Below, in pieces: positions 1 to 11,233 of a stretch of 64,000 nt of DNA. The notes below the pieces were generated by a model. That model did no database searches. It saw only the letters and a list, made by a program, of their open reading frames with translations, and was not told where the DNA came from. Within the stretch, counting starts at the first letter, position 1, and the number at the start of each line of letters is the position of its first letter. Source of the DNA: Evernia prunastri (lineage: Eukaryota; Ascomycota; Lecanoromycetes; Lecanorales; Parmeliaceae); the NCBI GenBank assembly GCA_003184365.1, contig NKYR01000068.1:1-64000 (forward strand), written 5' to 3'. The translations under genes and the position numbers were made by a program.

Positions 1-2119
1 CCTTGCCCATATGCTATTCGAATGGCAGAAAATATGGGGCTTACCAGACTTCCTATCGATGCAAGCTTTTGTTGCAACGTAGGCAACAATCGATTCATCG
101 GCTTGTTCTCGTCCTTGTAATCTGGACGCCTTGACGGCGCATCGGCTGGGGTTGTCTTACCCGGCCTATGCGTGATGAAGAAATCGAACATTGACAACTT
201 CATGGCCCATCTGGCCTGCCGTCCATTCAAATTGGCCAGTCCCATGAAATACTTAAGATTATTGTGATCTGTAAGTACTTCTACAGGGTGAAAACTCCCT
301 TCGAGGTAGTGACGCCAGTGTTTGAACGCCGTTACGATGGCGAGTAACTCCTGATCGTGCGTTTCGTAGTTTCGCTCGGCATCGATCATTTTCCTGGAGT
401 GAAAGGCCACTGGATGCCACTGTTTGTTATCCTCTTGAAGTTGTGTTAGGATGCCAGCTAAGGCAAAATCCGAAGAGTCTGTTTCCACTCTAATCGGCAA
501 CTCCGGGTTAAAGTGACGCAAGAGAGGTGCCTGCGTGAAGGCTGCGCGAAGACTGTGAAACGCTTCCTCTGCCTCAACGGGCCAGTCAAAAGGTTCTATC
601 TTAATTCCCTTTGTACTGCCCTTCAATAAGTTTGTAAGTGATCCAGCAATTTGGGAGTAATGATGAATGAACCTTCGATAGAAGTTCACAAAGCCTAGAA
701 AAACCTGGACCTCCTGGTAGGATTTTGGTTTTGGCCACTCCTGGATTGCTTCTACCCTGCGTTTGTCCATCGTCACGCCTTCGGTAGACACTACGAAGCC
801 CAAACATTCGACTTCGGTAGTGAAGAATTCACACTTCTTCAAGCTCACATATAGGCTAAAACGCCTAAGCCTCTCAAGCACTTGCTTAACATGATCCACA
901 TGTTTCGCTTTCGAATTTGAATAAATCAAAATGTCATCAAGATAAACGACACAGAAATTATCCATTAGACCTGTCAACGCCTTGTTGATGTAGGCCTGAA
1001 AAGTTGCAGGCGCATTGGTTAGCCCGAATGGCATAACCAGGTACTCGAAGTGGCCGTATCGCGTACGAAACGCAGTCTTCCACTCATCGCCCTTGCGGAT
1101 CCGGATGCGATGATATGCATCCTTCAGATCCAACTTAGAAAACACCACTGCTCCATTTAAACGATCCAAAGTCTCACTAATCAATGGCAAAGGATGACGA
1201 TTTTTGACCGTCACCTTATTCAAGCCTCGATAGTCGACACATAAGCGTAAACCACCATCCTTCTTTGGTACAAAGAGTATGGGTGCTCCCGCCGGACTTG
1301 TAGAATGTTGGATCCAACCCTTCGCTAAGGCATCGTCTAGATACGTCCTTAGCGCCGCTAACTCGGTGTTAGAGAGGTTGTACAGTGGGCCAAAAGGTGG
1401 CTCCGCTGTAGTCTCGATGGCATGATCACGTCCTTCATGCGACGAAAGGCGCCCCGCTTCCTCTGTTGAGAATACATCCTCGTATTCTCGCAATTCCTCT
1501 GGTAGGTTTGGCGTAGCACCTACGTTTTGACCATGTGACGCACCTGCTTGGGCGCCACCAACCCGATGGTCCCTTGCAGAGTCATCAACAATCCTTGCAA
1601 CAACCAGAGCGTAAACGAACTTCTCCCCCTCCAAAGCATCAGCAAAACCTTGGGGTGGAAGTACTTCATGCGAATGCGAATCGATACCAAAACGCCAAGT
1701 CCGTGCACCCACATCAATCCTTATGTCCTCATCAGTCAAAGCTGGAAGACCCAATACAAGCGGCGGATTGTCTTCTTTCACAATGGAATAAAAAACATGA
1801 GAACACCGCTTGGTATGAGACCAACTATCCTGTAGCTCATAAGGCACAAGGTAGGCGGCATAGCAATATGTCGAGTTGCCATCCATCCATTTTGCACTTG
1901 GCAAGGGTGCTTCGACTTGCTGGAAATTGTGCTCTAATGCAAAGCGTTGGTCAATCACATTCACTTCGGCACCGGTATCGAACTGCATCTTAGCCGATAC
2001 TAATGATGCCTCTCGATCTCCCGCAACAACATGACCCTGATAGATCATGCTAGGTATAGAGATCACTCCTTGTTTTGCCCTCGCCGTCAAGGAGTCTTCG
2101 ACGAGGGTTTTCCTTTTCC
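1..2119 (-). CDS. Ty3/gypsy pol polyprotein (protease, reverse transcriptase, RNase H; partial)
   Basis: Retroviral-type polyprotein that processes Gag, copies element RNA into cDNA and degrades the RNA strand. Reading down the minus strand, one open frame carries an aspartic protease motif FDTGAE (near 1965-1982), the RT core with VDYRGLNK and the YLDDILIYS catalytic box (about 920-944), then RNase H segments (VETDSSDFALAG, VLTDHNNLKYFM) before the window edge; integrase should lie beyond position 1. The frame is -1 relative to gag and overlaps its end, so expression probably needs ribosomal frameshifting at 2114-2120. I found no stop in the parts I translated. Ordinary base composition and an open frame indicate a young copy not hit by RIP. 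No independent start codon is proposed; the given end is where the shifted frame begins. Confidence 0.88.
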
Positions 2120-3421
2120 CGACTTTGCATGTTCCGTGGACGGTTCCACAGCGTGTGCTCCAAGATTTCCTACCCCACCAACGGGAACACGATTGGCGTC
2201 ATTTGATTTTGGCGCTGTACATTCGTTTGAGTAATGTCCCTTCTTGTGGCAGTTATAGCATTCGACCTGCTTCAGGTATTCCTTGCTTTTTGGAGCTTTG
2301 CCACGAGGTTCACCTGCGTTTGAGCGACGTGAGGCATTCGTTTCCCTGTCACGGCGGGATTGCGCCGCACGGTCACCCTCACTAGGCTTATTGCTCTTGT
2401 TCTTTCCTCGGTTTCCCCCCGAGCCCTGTGTGTTTTGTCCGCTTTTACCCCGCGTGGAGCGTGCGTTTGCCCTTTTCTCGGTATTCTCAATCCGGGTAGC
2501 TGCCGAGATTACGCCATTTCGTGTCTTAGGCACCTCACCCGCACGAACAATGGCATCCTGGAGTTCAGGAAGGAGTCTCGTCATCAGGGCTGCAACACGT
2601 TGGGGCTCGTCGGATGGAGGTAGTTGGGCTTCCAGACTCGAAAAATAACCCTCAAATTGGCTGGCAGTTTGCGATGTCCTTTGTCTCGCATCCGTATAGG
2701 ATTGATTCACATCCAGCTGTCTGTTGATCGGGTCTTGGACTTTGTCAAGAAGGAAGGTTTCGAAATAGGACCAGCTTCGTGCCTTTTCCGGTTCCTTTTC
2801 GCGTTCGTTATGCCACTGTTCCTTAGGATCTCCCTGTAGGAATTGCATGGCCCGGACAATCTTTCCATAATCGTCTGGAAAGTAGTCTGGTGCGTTCTCA
2901 AACGCTACATTGGCATCTCTTACCCAGTCACGATGCTCCCGCCTGGACTTGCCATGGTAATCAGACAAATCCTTGGGTTTGACACTGCGTCGCTTAGCAG
3001 GACGTGTCAAATCCACTTCGGGGTATCGCTTTGTTCCAGCCCCAAGATCAGAATCATGAGTTTCGGATCTGCGGCGGATACGTGACCCATGCGTTCCGTC
3101 ACTGTCTTCCGAACGTCTTCCATGTGTTGCACCATGTCGGAGAGCATCAATCTCTGCATTGATGTTTTCAAGCTGACGCTTTTTGATAAGAGCGTCCCGC
3201 TGACGAGTGGCCTGCGCCAACTTCTCGTCTATATCTGCTTCAACATCATCATTTTTCGACCTTGGTGTAGATTCACCCGAACCCTCGGGTTCCTCGATGA
3301 TATGACCCGGTTGTTCCGGTTCCACAATTTCAGGTTGGTTGCTTCCTGACATTGTCTGGGAGTTGGACGATTCGGCACCGTTTTCTGGACGTTGCGACTG
3401 CGAACGGGTTGTGGACACCAT
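2087..3421 (-). CDS. Ty3/gypsy Gag protein with CCHC zinc knuckle
   Basis: Capsid/nucleocapsid protein of the same element, 444 codons from an ATG at 3421. The N-terminal 150 residues are charged and of low complexity (Glu, Asp, Arg). The middle (about 160-310) has the helical retrotransposon-gag look with Trp-rich spacing (EQWHNEREKEPEKARSWSYF). Basic Arg/Ser/Gly-rich sequence then leads to a CX2CX4HX4C knuckle, CYNCHKKGHYSNEC, at residues 388-401, which should bind element RNA. The ORF is intact and ends in TGA at 2087-2089. The LTR lies about 45 bp upstream, and pol follows in the -1 frame. Confidence 0.88.
   Translation of the reverse strand: MVSTTRSQSQRPENGAESSNSQTMSGSNQPEIVEPEQPGHIIEEPEGSGESTPRSKNDDVEADIDEKLAQATRQRDALIKKRQLENINAEIDALRHGATHGRRSEDSDGTHGSRIRRRSETHDSDLGAGTKRYPEVDLTRPAKRRSVKPKDLSDYHGKSRREHRDWVRDANVAFENAPDYFPDDYGKIVRAMQFLQGDPKEQWHNEREKEPEKARSWSYFETFLLDKVQDPINRQLDVNQSYTDARQRTSQTASQFEGYFSSLEAQLPPSDEPQRVAALMTRLLPELQDAIVRAGEVPKTRNGVISAATRIENTEKRANARSTRGKSGQNTQGSGGNRGKNKSNKPSEGDRAAQSRRDRETNASRRSNAGEPRGKAPKSKEYLKQVECYNCHKKGHYSNECTAPKSNDANRVPVGGVGNLGAHAVEPSTEHAKSGKGKPSSKTP
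2114..2120 (-). promoter_or_regulatory. Candidate -1 programmed ribosomal frameshift site (GGGAAAA)
   Basis: In the gag frame the minus strand reads TCG GGA AAA, which contains the heptamer G GGA AAA (X XXY YYZ with X=G, Y=A, Z=A). It lies about 25 nt before the gag TGA. Slipping one base back puts the ribosome in the frame that runs without a stop into the protease. I did not establish a downstream pseudoknot or hairpin. Confidence 0.6.
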
Positions 3422-3466
3422 ACTAAGTTCGGATCACTACCCCTCGATGGGAAGAAGAATTAGAAT

Positions 3467-3707
3467 TGTTAGACTGGCTTATATAATAGAAGTATAGAAG
3501 CCAGGCTAGGGTTGTGTAGCAATGTGAACTTAGTAGAGTATATATATCTAGATGGTAAGACTAATTCTTAAGGAAGGAAAATCAGAAACACGGGGGCATG
3601 CGCTCCTTAAGCTTCTTCGCCAAGGAATCGCTTGGCATGCGTATGCCAAGCATTCGCGGCTCAGGCGGATACATGCACTACTGCCCCTTTTTGGCCTGCG
3701 CCTAACA
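3467..3707 (-). repeat. 5' LTR of the Ty3/gypsy element
   Basis: The segment begins TGTTAG and ends CTAACA, a perfect 6-bp inverted terminus typical of LTRs, and lies directly upstream of gag on the minus strand. It holds a TATA-like atatatata stretch. The partner LTR is outside the window, so the boundaries rest on TG..CA ends and position only. The sequence next to it (3708) is an LTR of a different element. Confidence 0.6.
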
Positions 3708-3898
3708 GGTAGCAAGGCCTCTTTTCATGGAACTGCGTAGCAGCTAGGCACTAAGCGAAGTTATATGAGCGTGGTGCGTAGAAGTTTACGTTCGATTGCT
3801 AAGTGAACTAATAGCTAAGGAAGAAGAAGAAACAAGGTGGGTGCGCGGATATTTAAGACTCCTGCCAAGCATTCCAACTGGCTTCATGCCTTGCGGCA
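3708..3898 (-). repeat. Truncated LTR copy of a second element
   Basis: About 190 bp that repeats 4455-4645 almost base for base; one difference seen is ggcctc versus agcctc. It lacks the last few LTR bases at its left, where it joins the gypsy LTR at 3707, and it ends at the single N at 3899. It is either the 3' LTR of the element whose 5' LTR is 4451-4648, or a contig end misjoined there. Confidence 0.6.
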
Positions 3899-3899
3899 N
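3899..3899. other. Single-N assembly gap
   Basis: One N joins a gag fragment to an LTR copy. The element interior must lie here, so the real missing length is probably kilobases. Confidence 0.8.
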
Positions 3900-4410
3900 A
3901 GGCGATGTAATCCTCGCAGTCGCGAAGAAACATGACTGCGGCATTGTAGTTGTTGAGGTGCTGCGTATCGAGCACCTTGGTGACGCTTGCCTTCTTGCGA
4001 TTCGCATCGCGATAGTGGTCGTCGCTGTGCTCGCGACGATGTCCTCGCGTGTTCTGCATTTCGGTCAACTTGAGCTTTTCGGTAGCGACTTGCTTCTCAG
4101 CCTCAAGCTCCATGAGTCGAAAGCGTTGGACTGGTGTCAAGCCTGCGAAGCGAGGGTCGTCACTAGGAGGCGTAGGGTCGGTGGGTGCGGAGTGTCCACG
4201 ATCGCCATTTCCACCGACCGTGTTACTGGAAGTCGCACCGGTACCACGAGTGACGTCTTGGTCGCCGGATTGCGAAGCAGGCGTGCGTTGACGAGAGTCA
4301 CCTGTGTGGCTGTCGCCATCGCCTGCGTGTACCGAAGCGTCTCTAGAACCGTTGGGTGGGATGCTCCTACTTCGCAAGTTAATAGAAACATTTCGCGAAT
4401 TACTTGCCAT
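3899..4410 (-). CDS. Gag-like ORF fragment of a second LTR retroelement (gap-truncated)
   Basis: From an ATG at 4410 (MASNSRNVSINL) the minus strand is open to the N at 3899, about 170 codons. It is rich in Ser, Thr, Gly, Asp and Arg, then forms a charged helix (FRLMELEAEKQVATEKLKL) typical of fungal retrotransposon Gag leaders, and ends in NAAVMFLRDCEDYIA. After the N the reading runs into LTR sequence, so the rest of gag and all of pol is missing from the assembly. The family assignment comes from its position right after the 5' LTR and its general Gag style; no zinc knuckle is visible. Confidence 0.5.
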
Positions 4411-4450
4411 AGCTAGCTGGGCAGCTCCGTGCAAACGGAGCTATTAGAAC

Positions 4451-4648
4451 TGTGAGGTAGCAAAGCCTCTTTTCATGGAACTGCGTAGCAGCTAGGCACT
4501 AAGCGAAGTTATATGAGCGTGGTGCGTAGAAGTTTACGTTCGATTGCTAAGTGAACTAATAGCTAAGGAAGAAGAAGAAACAAGGTGGGTGCGCGGATAT
4601 TTAAGACTCCTGCCAAGCATTCCAACTGGCTTCATGCCTTGCGGCACA
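4451..4648 (-). repeat. 5' LTR of the second retroelement
   Basis: On the minus strand it starts TGTGCCGCAAGG and ends CTACCTCACA (TG..CA). It is repeated, truncated, at 3708-3898. The gag-like ATG follows about 40 bp downstream. The minus strand contains AATATC/TTAAAT-type promoter-like sequence. Right of it, 4649-4700 is ordinary sequence before the AT-rich block begins. Confidence 0.65.
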
Positions 4649-7600
4649 GCAATGCCGATCCTAGCCGTCGCAAGCCGCCTCACCGCCCCTTGCCCTTACA
4701 ATAATAATACTTGATATCTCGTTTAAATATCTTTCGACGTTTATATTCTACGAAAACGTTAAATTTACACTTTAAAACGAGATTTCAATAAAAAAATTAT
4801 TCGCTATAAAATTCGTTAAATTATTTATAAATTCGAGTAGTAGAAGAGTCGTAATTATTATAATACTTTCGTATCGATAATCAAACTTATAAGTTATAAG
4901 ATTATTTTCGCTTTAATAGCGATTATAAATTAAGACGTAAAATAGATAAATATTAAAATCGTTTTTTTTATAATAATATCTAGAAAGAGATTTACGTGTA
5001 ATAATTCGATGACTTTAATAAGATTTATAAGTTAAATAAGGCTTTCTACGATCTTAAACAATTCTTTCGAATTTAATATTAACACTTTTCGAAGTATATA
5101 AAAGAACTTAATTTCGTATTTATCGAATCGAACGATAGCGTGTTTATAAATATCAAGAAAGATATCATCGTCGTTCTTTATATAAATAGTATCTTAATTA
5201 TTAATTTTAATAAAGTCGATATTTAGCGTATTAAGAAAGTTCTTAAGATCAAAGTTTATATATCTAATTTAAAATCGATCGTCTATTATCTAGATATAAT
5301 TATTAAACGAGATCGCGTTATCGATATTATTCGCTTAAGTTAAAAGATTTATATCACTCGCTTTTTTAATTATTTCAATTATTAAAATCTTAATTCATTT
5401 TCTATATCTCTGAAGATTAATCGTAAATTAATATCGATCGAAGAAGATTATATAATTTTAAGAAAATTGCGCGAGAACTATTAATTAGCTGTGAAATCTC
5501 TTATATATTTTATACTTAATACTAACTCTAATATCGTCTATATCGTCTCTTTTATAAGTCGCTATATAATCAATTTAACTTCAGCACACTAAAATACGAT
5601 TATTCGAATCTTTCGATATTTTCGAAACACTATATACTATAAATTAGTGTATAAAGATTTCCTTCAAAATCTTATCGACTATATCGACTCTAATTAAACT
5701 AACGATTTATTTTGAAGATTTATTTTCAACTATCTATTTAATATAAGTAGTAACGTTATTAATTAATCGTCTAAATGTTAAGTTATAATGATATTATCTA
5801 TTTATAAAATAGAATATATCGATTAGACGTAAGTCACTAAGAAGACGATCTAACTAAAGAATCTATTCAATTAACTTCTTCGTCTCAAAAACTCTGACTT
5901 AAAAATTACTATTATTTTCGACGATAATTAGAATATTATCGCTTTTGCAAAGAACGCTTAATTTTATACTTATATTAAGTATATTAATATTGTTTATTAT
6001 TCCGTACGCGAACAAATTAATAATAGTATCATAAATAATATTCTCGAGATGAAAATAATCTCGAAGTACTCTATAAAGATTAAAGACTGATTATTAATAT
6101 TATAATTTCAGAAAAATTATTTATATCTTCGTTTTGATCGTCAACTTATTACTATTTAGAATTCGACTTCAGAGAAGCAATTTCATTAATTCTCGCATTT
6201 CGAGTGATCTATCGAATAATCGATCTACTCGAAAAATCTTCGAATAATATTTATTCTTTATAAACGCGTATCTTCTTTAGCGACTATTATCTCTATAATT
6301 ATCAAATTTAGTTTTAATCTCTATAGTTATCAAACTTTCAGTGTTTATATAGAATATCTATTATTATATATTATTATCTATTATATTAAAACCTTTAGAT
6401 ATATCTCAATCAAAATTTTATCGAAAATCTTCGCATTACACGCGATGATTATTAGTGTTAAGCATTAAAACTTTATAATCGATTATCAAAGATCTTACAG
6501 CAATTATATACAGCTAGAAGAATTTCTTTCAATTATTTCACTGTTATTTTCATATATATTCTTCGATCTCGTTTTTACTTAATTTTGATATGTATCAAGT
6601 AATATAAAAATTTTATTTTCAAAAAATCGTTTTTTGATAAAAAGTGAAATATTCGAAAGATTTGTGTAAAATAGATAGTTTGATATAGTCGTTTTTAGAA
6701 TTTCGATCACTTCATCTTGGTTATTCGAATTTCGCATTAATTTATTTAAGATTTCGAACTTCGCGAGCGTTAAAACTCGTAAATTTTAAAATCGTCTTTC
6801 AAGAGATATAGAAGATAAAAGAGATAAGAAATCACTCTAATTATTCGACGCTAATCTCACTTTAACTATTCGATTTCTAATTTTAATTATTCGACACTTA
6901 AAATATATAAGCGAAGAGAAGTATTAAAATTATAAGATAGAGAATTCTCAAGATCTCGGCTCGACCTTAACATCGCTCTATGAGCGGCTCTATATAGATC
7001 GTCCTTTGTATCATAGCACTTTATAGTTAATACAACTAAGTTTTCTATCACATAATCTTAACATTTCGTTTATTTATTGATCTCGAAATAAAAAATCGTT
7101 AATAATTTAACTTCGATATTTAATCGTTTATAGAAAACCTTTTAAATTATAATTCTCGATCAAATATTATTAAGATAAATGATTCGTAAAGACGAAAAAT
7201 ATTCTTAATTAATATTTATATAATAATCTTAGCGATGATTTTTTCTTCGTTAATCGCGTAAGATATATAATAACGCTTTTTAATGTATCGATTGACGAAA
7301 ATATAAATTATATCAAAATTGTTCGATAGAAATAAGTCGATAACGAAGTTTATAATAATATTTTATTATCTTTTTTATAATATAAGTAAGAATTCTAAAA
7401 GTTTATTTAACTTATAGCGCGATATTCGAGCTTTTTAATAAATATAATAATTACGAATATATATAGTTATATTAATCTTTATATCTCGTTAATAATACTC
7501 GCGTTTAAGCAATTTATATACATAAATTATTTTTCTTAATTTAAAGATAGATTAATCGTATATTTCGCGAATAAATTTTAAATAATATACGTTAAAAACT

Positions 7601-7819
7601 TATAAGCGTTTTTTATGAAAAAGAACATCATTATATATTAAATATTTATTTAAAATAATTTTTCAAAATTTTATTATCTCGTCGATAATAACGTTACGAA
7701 TTTTAAAATATAATTCGTTAAACTTATTTACGTTAATAACTCGATAGAAAATAAACTTTAAAATATTATAAATAAATAATTTGATATTATTTAGCTAAAG
7801 ACGATAAAAAGTAAAAATT

Positions 7820-8150
7820 ATTAGTATATATAATATTATAAGATAGGACTGAGCTAAAAAACCTTGAATTTGTATGTGCAGTCAATCATAAATTCTATCT
7901 GATTACGCCTTTTGATATGGCGCGCTTAGTCAGCCCGCTAGATCTCCCGAGCGCAGAAACATCAAAATTTGAGTGTAGTCTTTTTACAACTTGAATAACA
8001 TTTTACTTTTCTATTGTTTTTTAGAGTTTTTTTTTAAAACTATAAAAACTTCTATGCGCTATTTAGAGAATTAAAAAATTTCAAAATCGGTCTTATGACT
8101 ATTAATGACTGTTAAGTTGAAACTTTTTACTCTTAAGAAATAACTTTGAA
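7820..8150 (+). repeat. Arm A of a long dispersed inverted repeat
   Basis: Matches the reverse complement of about 17630-17943 by eye over roughly 330 bp. The two share attagtatatataata, ttgtatgtgcag(t/c)caatcat, cttagtcagc and gagcgcag(a/g)aacatcaaaa. It is less AT-rich and less mutated than its surroundings. No coding content or defined termini. Possibly two oppositely oriented copies of one non-coding element. Confidence 0.6.
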
Positions 8151-8446
8151 TTCATATACTTTGATAAGAAAACCTTATCAAATAGTAGTAAATTTGATAG
8201 TTTAATAGAACGATAGAATTGTAGATGTCGTTGTAGTGATTAGATTCGATTTCGAGCTATAATTAAAAAAAAAAAATTACACTCAAATTAAATGAAAAAG
8301 AAAGAAAAAAAAAGAAAAAAATCTTCTGAAAAGTCTTCTAACTATCGAAAATTTTAATAATATCGAAAAATAGAAGTAACTAAGTTTTCTATTTTTTTAA
8401 ACTCTCGCATTATAAATTTAATTTATAAGTCTATATTTTATCAAAA

Positions 8447-8568
8447 TTCATTCAAGTTAGATTTCACGTTAGTAACTCGACGTTCGAACTTGATAGATTT
8501 TGTATATAGCGATCTTCTTATATCTTACACAACTTAATTAAGTATTTTACATATCTATTTTTTTAATA
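8447..8568 (+). repeat. LTR-like end, copy 1
   Basis: About 120 bp matching 16688-16810 (agatttcacgttagta, cgacgttcgaacttgatag, agcgatcttcttata). Differences are mostly C/T or G/A. Copy 2 ends in TTTTTAACA, so these may be 3' ends of an LTR family. Confidence 0.5.
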
Positions 8569-10422
8569 GATTATAAGCTTAAATCGCAGAATATTCTTTT
8601 AGTAATATTATATCTCTTTCAAAACTATCTGCTGATTTATTTAAGACGTTTTAAAAAATTAAAGTCTCGATAAATCACACGATCGCAATATTATAAGCAT
8701 TATATATTATAAACGAAATTATATTAATATTAAAAGATTAAAATATTACTCGAAAGAAAGATGTGAGAATAAATTTAATTTAATAAGTTCGGGAATATTA
8801 AAATTATACTAAAAAGCGTTTTTAAGCGCGAAGTTTTTCGAGATATATATTTCTCACGAATCGCGCGTTAAAATTAATTAATAAAAGATATTATTTCGTC
8901 TATAAATTATATTAAGTATATTTTTATTCAAATTTGAAATTATAAAAAGTTTTTAATATCTTATCGTTATTAAACTGCAAGAGTTAAATCTTCGTATTAT
9001 CGAAATTTATTTAAATCGAATCTACTTTACGAGTTAAAAAGATTATTACGCTATTTTACGCTATCTCGAAATCAAGAAAAAAACTTTTAAACTTTTAATT
9101 ATATATCGATAAAAACTTTATCGAAGAATACTATTAAGTTATCGTGTGTAAGACGCTTTTAAGTTATTAATCTATATTTTTAAAACGCTGTTAAATTATT
9201 TTTTAATAATTTCATTATTTAAATAATATAAAGACGCTTTAAAATTATTAATCTATAAAATTTAGACGTTATAAAGTTATTAAATATCGATTAAATATTA
9301 TTCGCAAGTTACGAGTTTAAAGTATTATTAATTTTAATTATTATCAAATTCGTATTATATTCTTTTATCTCGCGACGTTTCGTCGATAACATCTTATATT
9401 CTTTCACGTTCCGTATTCTTCGATTCGTTGTTTTTATATTTAAATATTAATAATAAATATAATAAAATCGCTATTTTAATAAGTTTTATCGCTTTTAATA
9501 GAAATACAAAGAATTTTTTTTATATATATAAATCGTCTCGAATCTCTTATAGAGTGAAATATTCTTACGTTAATTCTTATCGTCTTAATAAAGAAGATAA
9601 CGCTATTTAACGAAAACGATAATAAGATTTATAAATTATTATATATATTTCGAGTAATTCTTCGAAATTTTCTATTCGTTAGACGTCTTATCTTCGTCGC
9701 TATTTTTAAATTCATATTTTATATATCTCTCGACACTTTTTTTAACTTTAATTATTCTTTAATTTTTTAATAAAACCTTTAAATTATTATTAATTATTCG
9801 AAAATTAATATTATTTATTATATCTTTCGTGAAAATTAAAAGCGCGAATATTATTATCGTTATATTTTTAAGCGTGACTTTTTCTTATATAATAGAAAAC
9901 TTTGATATTACGATCTTAAAGTATTTGATAATTTTGATTTTAAAGTTTAAAATTAAATCGTCTAAAATTAAAAAATTTACGTATTAATCGTATAACGAGA
10001 TTTCTCGTCGACGTCTAAATTTTTAATCCACGAATTCGACTTAAAAATTTATAGCGATATTAAATTTTTCGATTATATTACAAAATTTATTGATTATAAA
10101 TTCTAAGAATATTTTCGTGAAAGAAAGTCTATCGTCTTATATTATAAAATTCGAAATTTCGAAAGAATATTAAGTTTAAAAGAGAATTATTATTGAATAT
10201 CTAATTAGCGTATCGCTATAATTATATATATAAAAGTATTATATTATTTTTTCTTCTCGAATTACTTAGACTTAGATTAATATCGTTAATATAATTAATA
10301 CGATAGCTTAATTAATAGATATTTTAACGATATTAATATTAATAATAAAGAATTTAGATTTTTATAAATCTCGATAAAAGAAATAAAAATATAAGTATTT
10401 AATATACTATAATACGATTTTA

Positions 10423-10436
10423 AATATTCTTAATAT
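10423..10436. repeat. Target-site duplication, left copy, LINE fragment 1
   Basis: aatattcttaatat here is repeated exactly at 11220-11233 and brackets the LINE fragment. The first bases may partly belong to the AATC tail. Confidence 0.6.
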
Positions 10437-11219
10437 AGACAGAAACGGGCCCTAGAATGCCTAGCAGGCTCGACGTGGGGAGCGACATTCGCCAAGTGCC
10501 GCACGGTGTATAGTATGGTAATACGCCCGATGTTAACGTTCGCAGCGCCGATTTGGCACCACCCTCGCGGGATAGAAGGATTCTCCCGGAAGCCCTCCGA
10601 GAAGCTAACCAAGATACAAAATGAGTGTCTTCGCAGGGTGACCGGAGCATATAAGGCAACTCCCATCCCGGTCCTAGAGGCGGAGGCTTCTATAGCCCCC
10701 CTGGAATACCAACTCGACAAGCTGGTATTGCAACACCAAGCTCTACGAGGTACCCACCCCGCCACGAAAGAGGGCAACGAGCGAATCGCCCGGTACTTCC
10801 AGGGTAGCAGAGGCAGGAAAAGGAAACGAGGGCCTACACCTACGGTGNAACAGCTTCGAGTTGGCCAGCGAACAACTCCAACGGTCAAGACTACCCCTCG
10901 GGGTAGAGGAGACCATTAAGCCCAAAAAGGGCGCACGAAGAAGCGATCGTACCCGCCTCTAGAGGCGGGGGCGATCAGAGATACAAAAGTCAGAGAATAG
11001 AAGAGTCGGCGCAAAGAAGTAGAGAGATGTGCGGTGGTGTAATAGGGCTCCTAAGGAGCACAGCAGAAGGGAGAGCGTACTGTTTAGTTGAAGTTTTTGT
11101 CCAGAGGTTCGCCCTCAGGTTTCTTCAACGCCCAGCCGTAAAGCTGGTTCAGCGTTAATGTTACCCTCATTAGCTTACATCAAGTAGCTAGCATAGGCGT
11201 ATAAAACAATCAATCAATC
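10437..11219 (+). mobile_element. 5'-truncated LINE (non-LTR retrotransposon) insertion
   Basis: A sharp GC-rich island inside the AT-rich block. It starts inside ORF2, carries the end of the RT region, a 3' UTR, and ends in an (AATC)n-type tail (caatcaatcaatca). The 14-bp flanking duplication and the 5' truncation are typical of target-primed reverse transcription. It lacks RIP mutations, so it inserted after the host repeat was mutated. Confidence 0.8.
10440..10962 (+). pseudogene. LINE ORF2 C-terminal fragment (post-RT region)
   Basis: Open from QKRALECLAGSTWGATFAK through VYSMVIRPMLTFAAPIWH and LEAEASIAPLEYQLDKLVLQ, typical of Tad1/I-type fungal LINE ORF2 just after the RT fingers-palm, upstream of RNase H. 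An N at 10848 breaks the frame. In the next frame SEQLQRSRLPLGVEET continues to a TAG at 10960-10962. The same C-terminus (EQLARSKLPLGLDKET) occurs in LINE fragment 2, which supports that frame and points to a base error at the N. Truncated and non-functional. Confidence 0.75.
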
Positions 11220-11233
11220 AATATTCTTAATAT

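Larger units (their letters stand above)
4700..10422 (+). mobile_element. RIP-degraded repeat block containing Ty1/copia pol remains
   Basis: Very AT-rich. C occurs mostly in TCG/ACG/CT contexts, while CA and TG are rare and TA abundant: the footprint of CpA-to-TpA mutation. No long ORF survives. Translated with stops ignored, 5161-5220 gives VVLYINSILIINFNK, a decayed copia RT box (YVDDI changed to YINSI). About 5750-5870 aligns with copia RNase H (a SSK motif, then KIEYI in place of EAEYI). About 5970-6010 reads IKYINIVYYSVREQ, close to the copia SKHIDIxYHxVRE end of pol. So copia pol lies on the plus strand at about 5.1-6.1 kb. The remaining 4 kb I could not assign beyond the repeats listed separately. 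Confidence 0.7.

Noticed and set aside
3467..3540. Self-priming site for the first gypsy element (9-nt complement aagaattag)
   Set aside because: The complementary LTR stretch lies upstream of the TATA-like sequence rather than at the expected transcript start; likely chance in AT-rich DNA.
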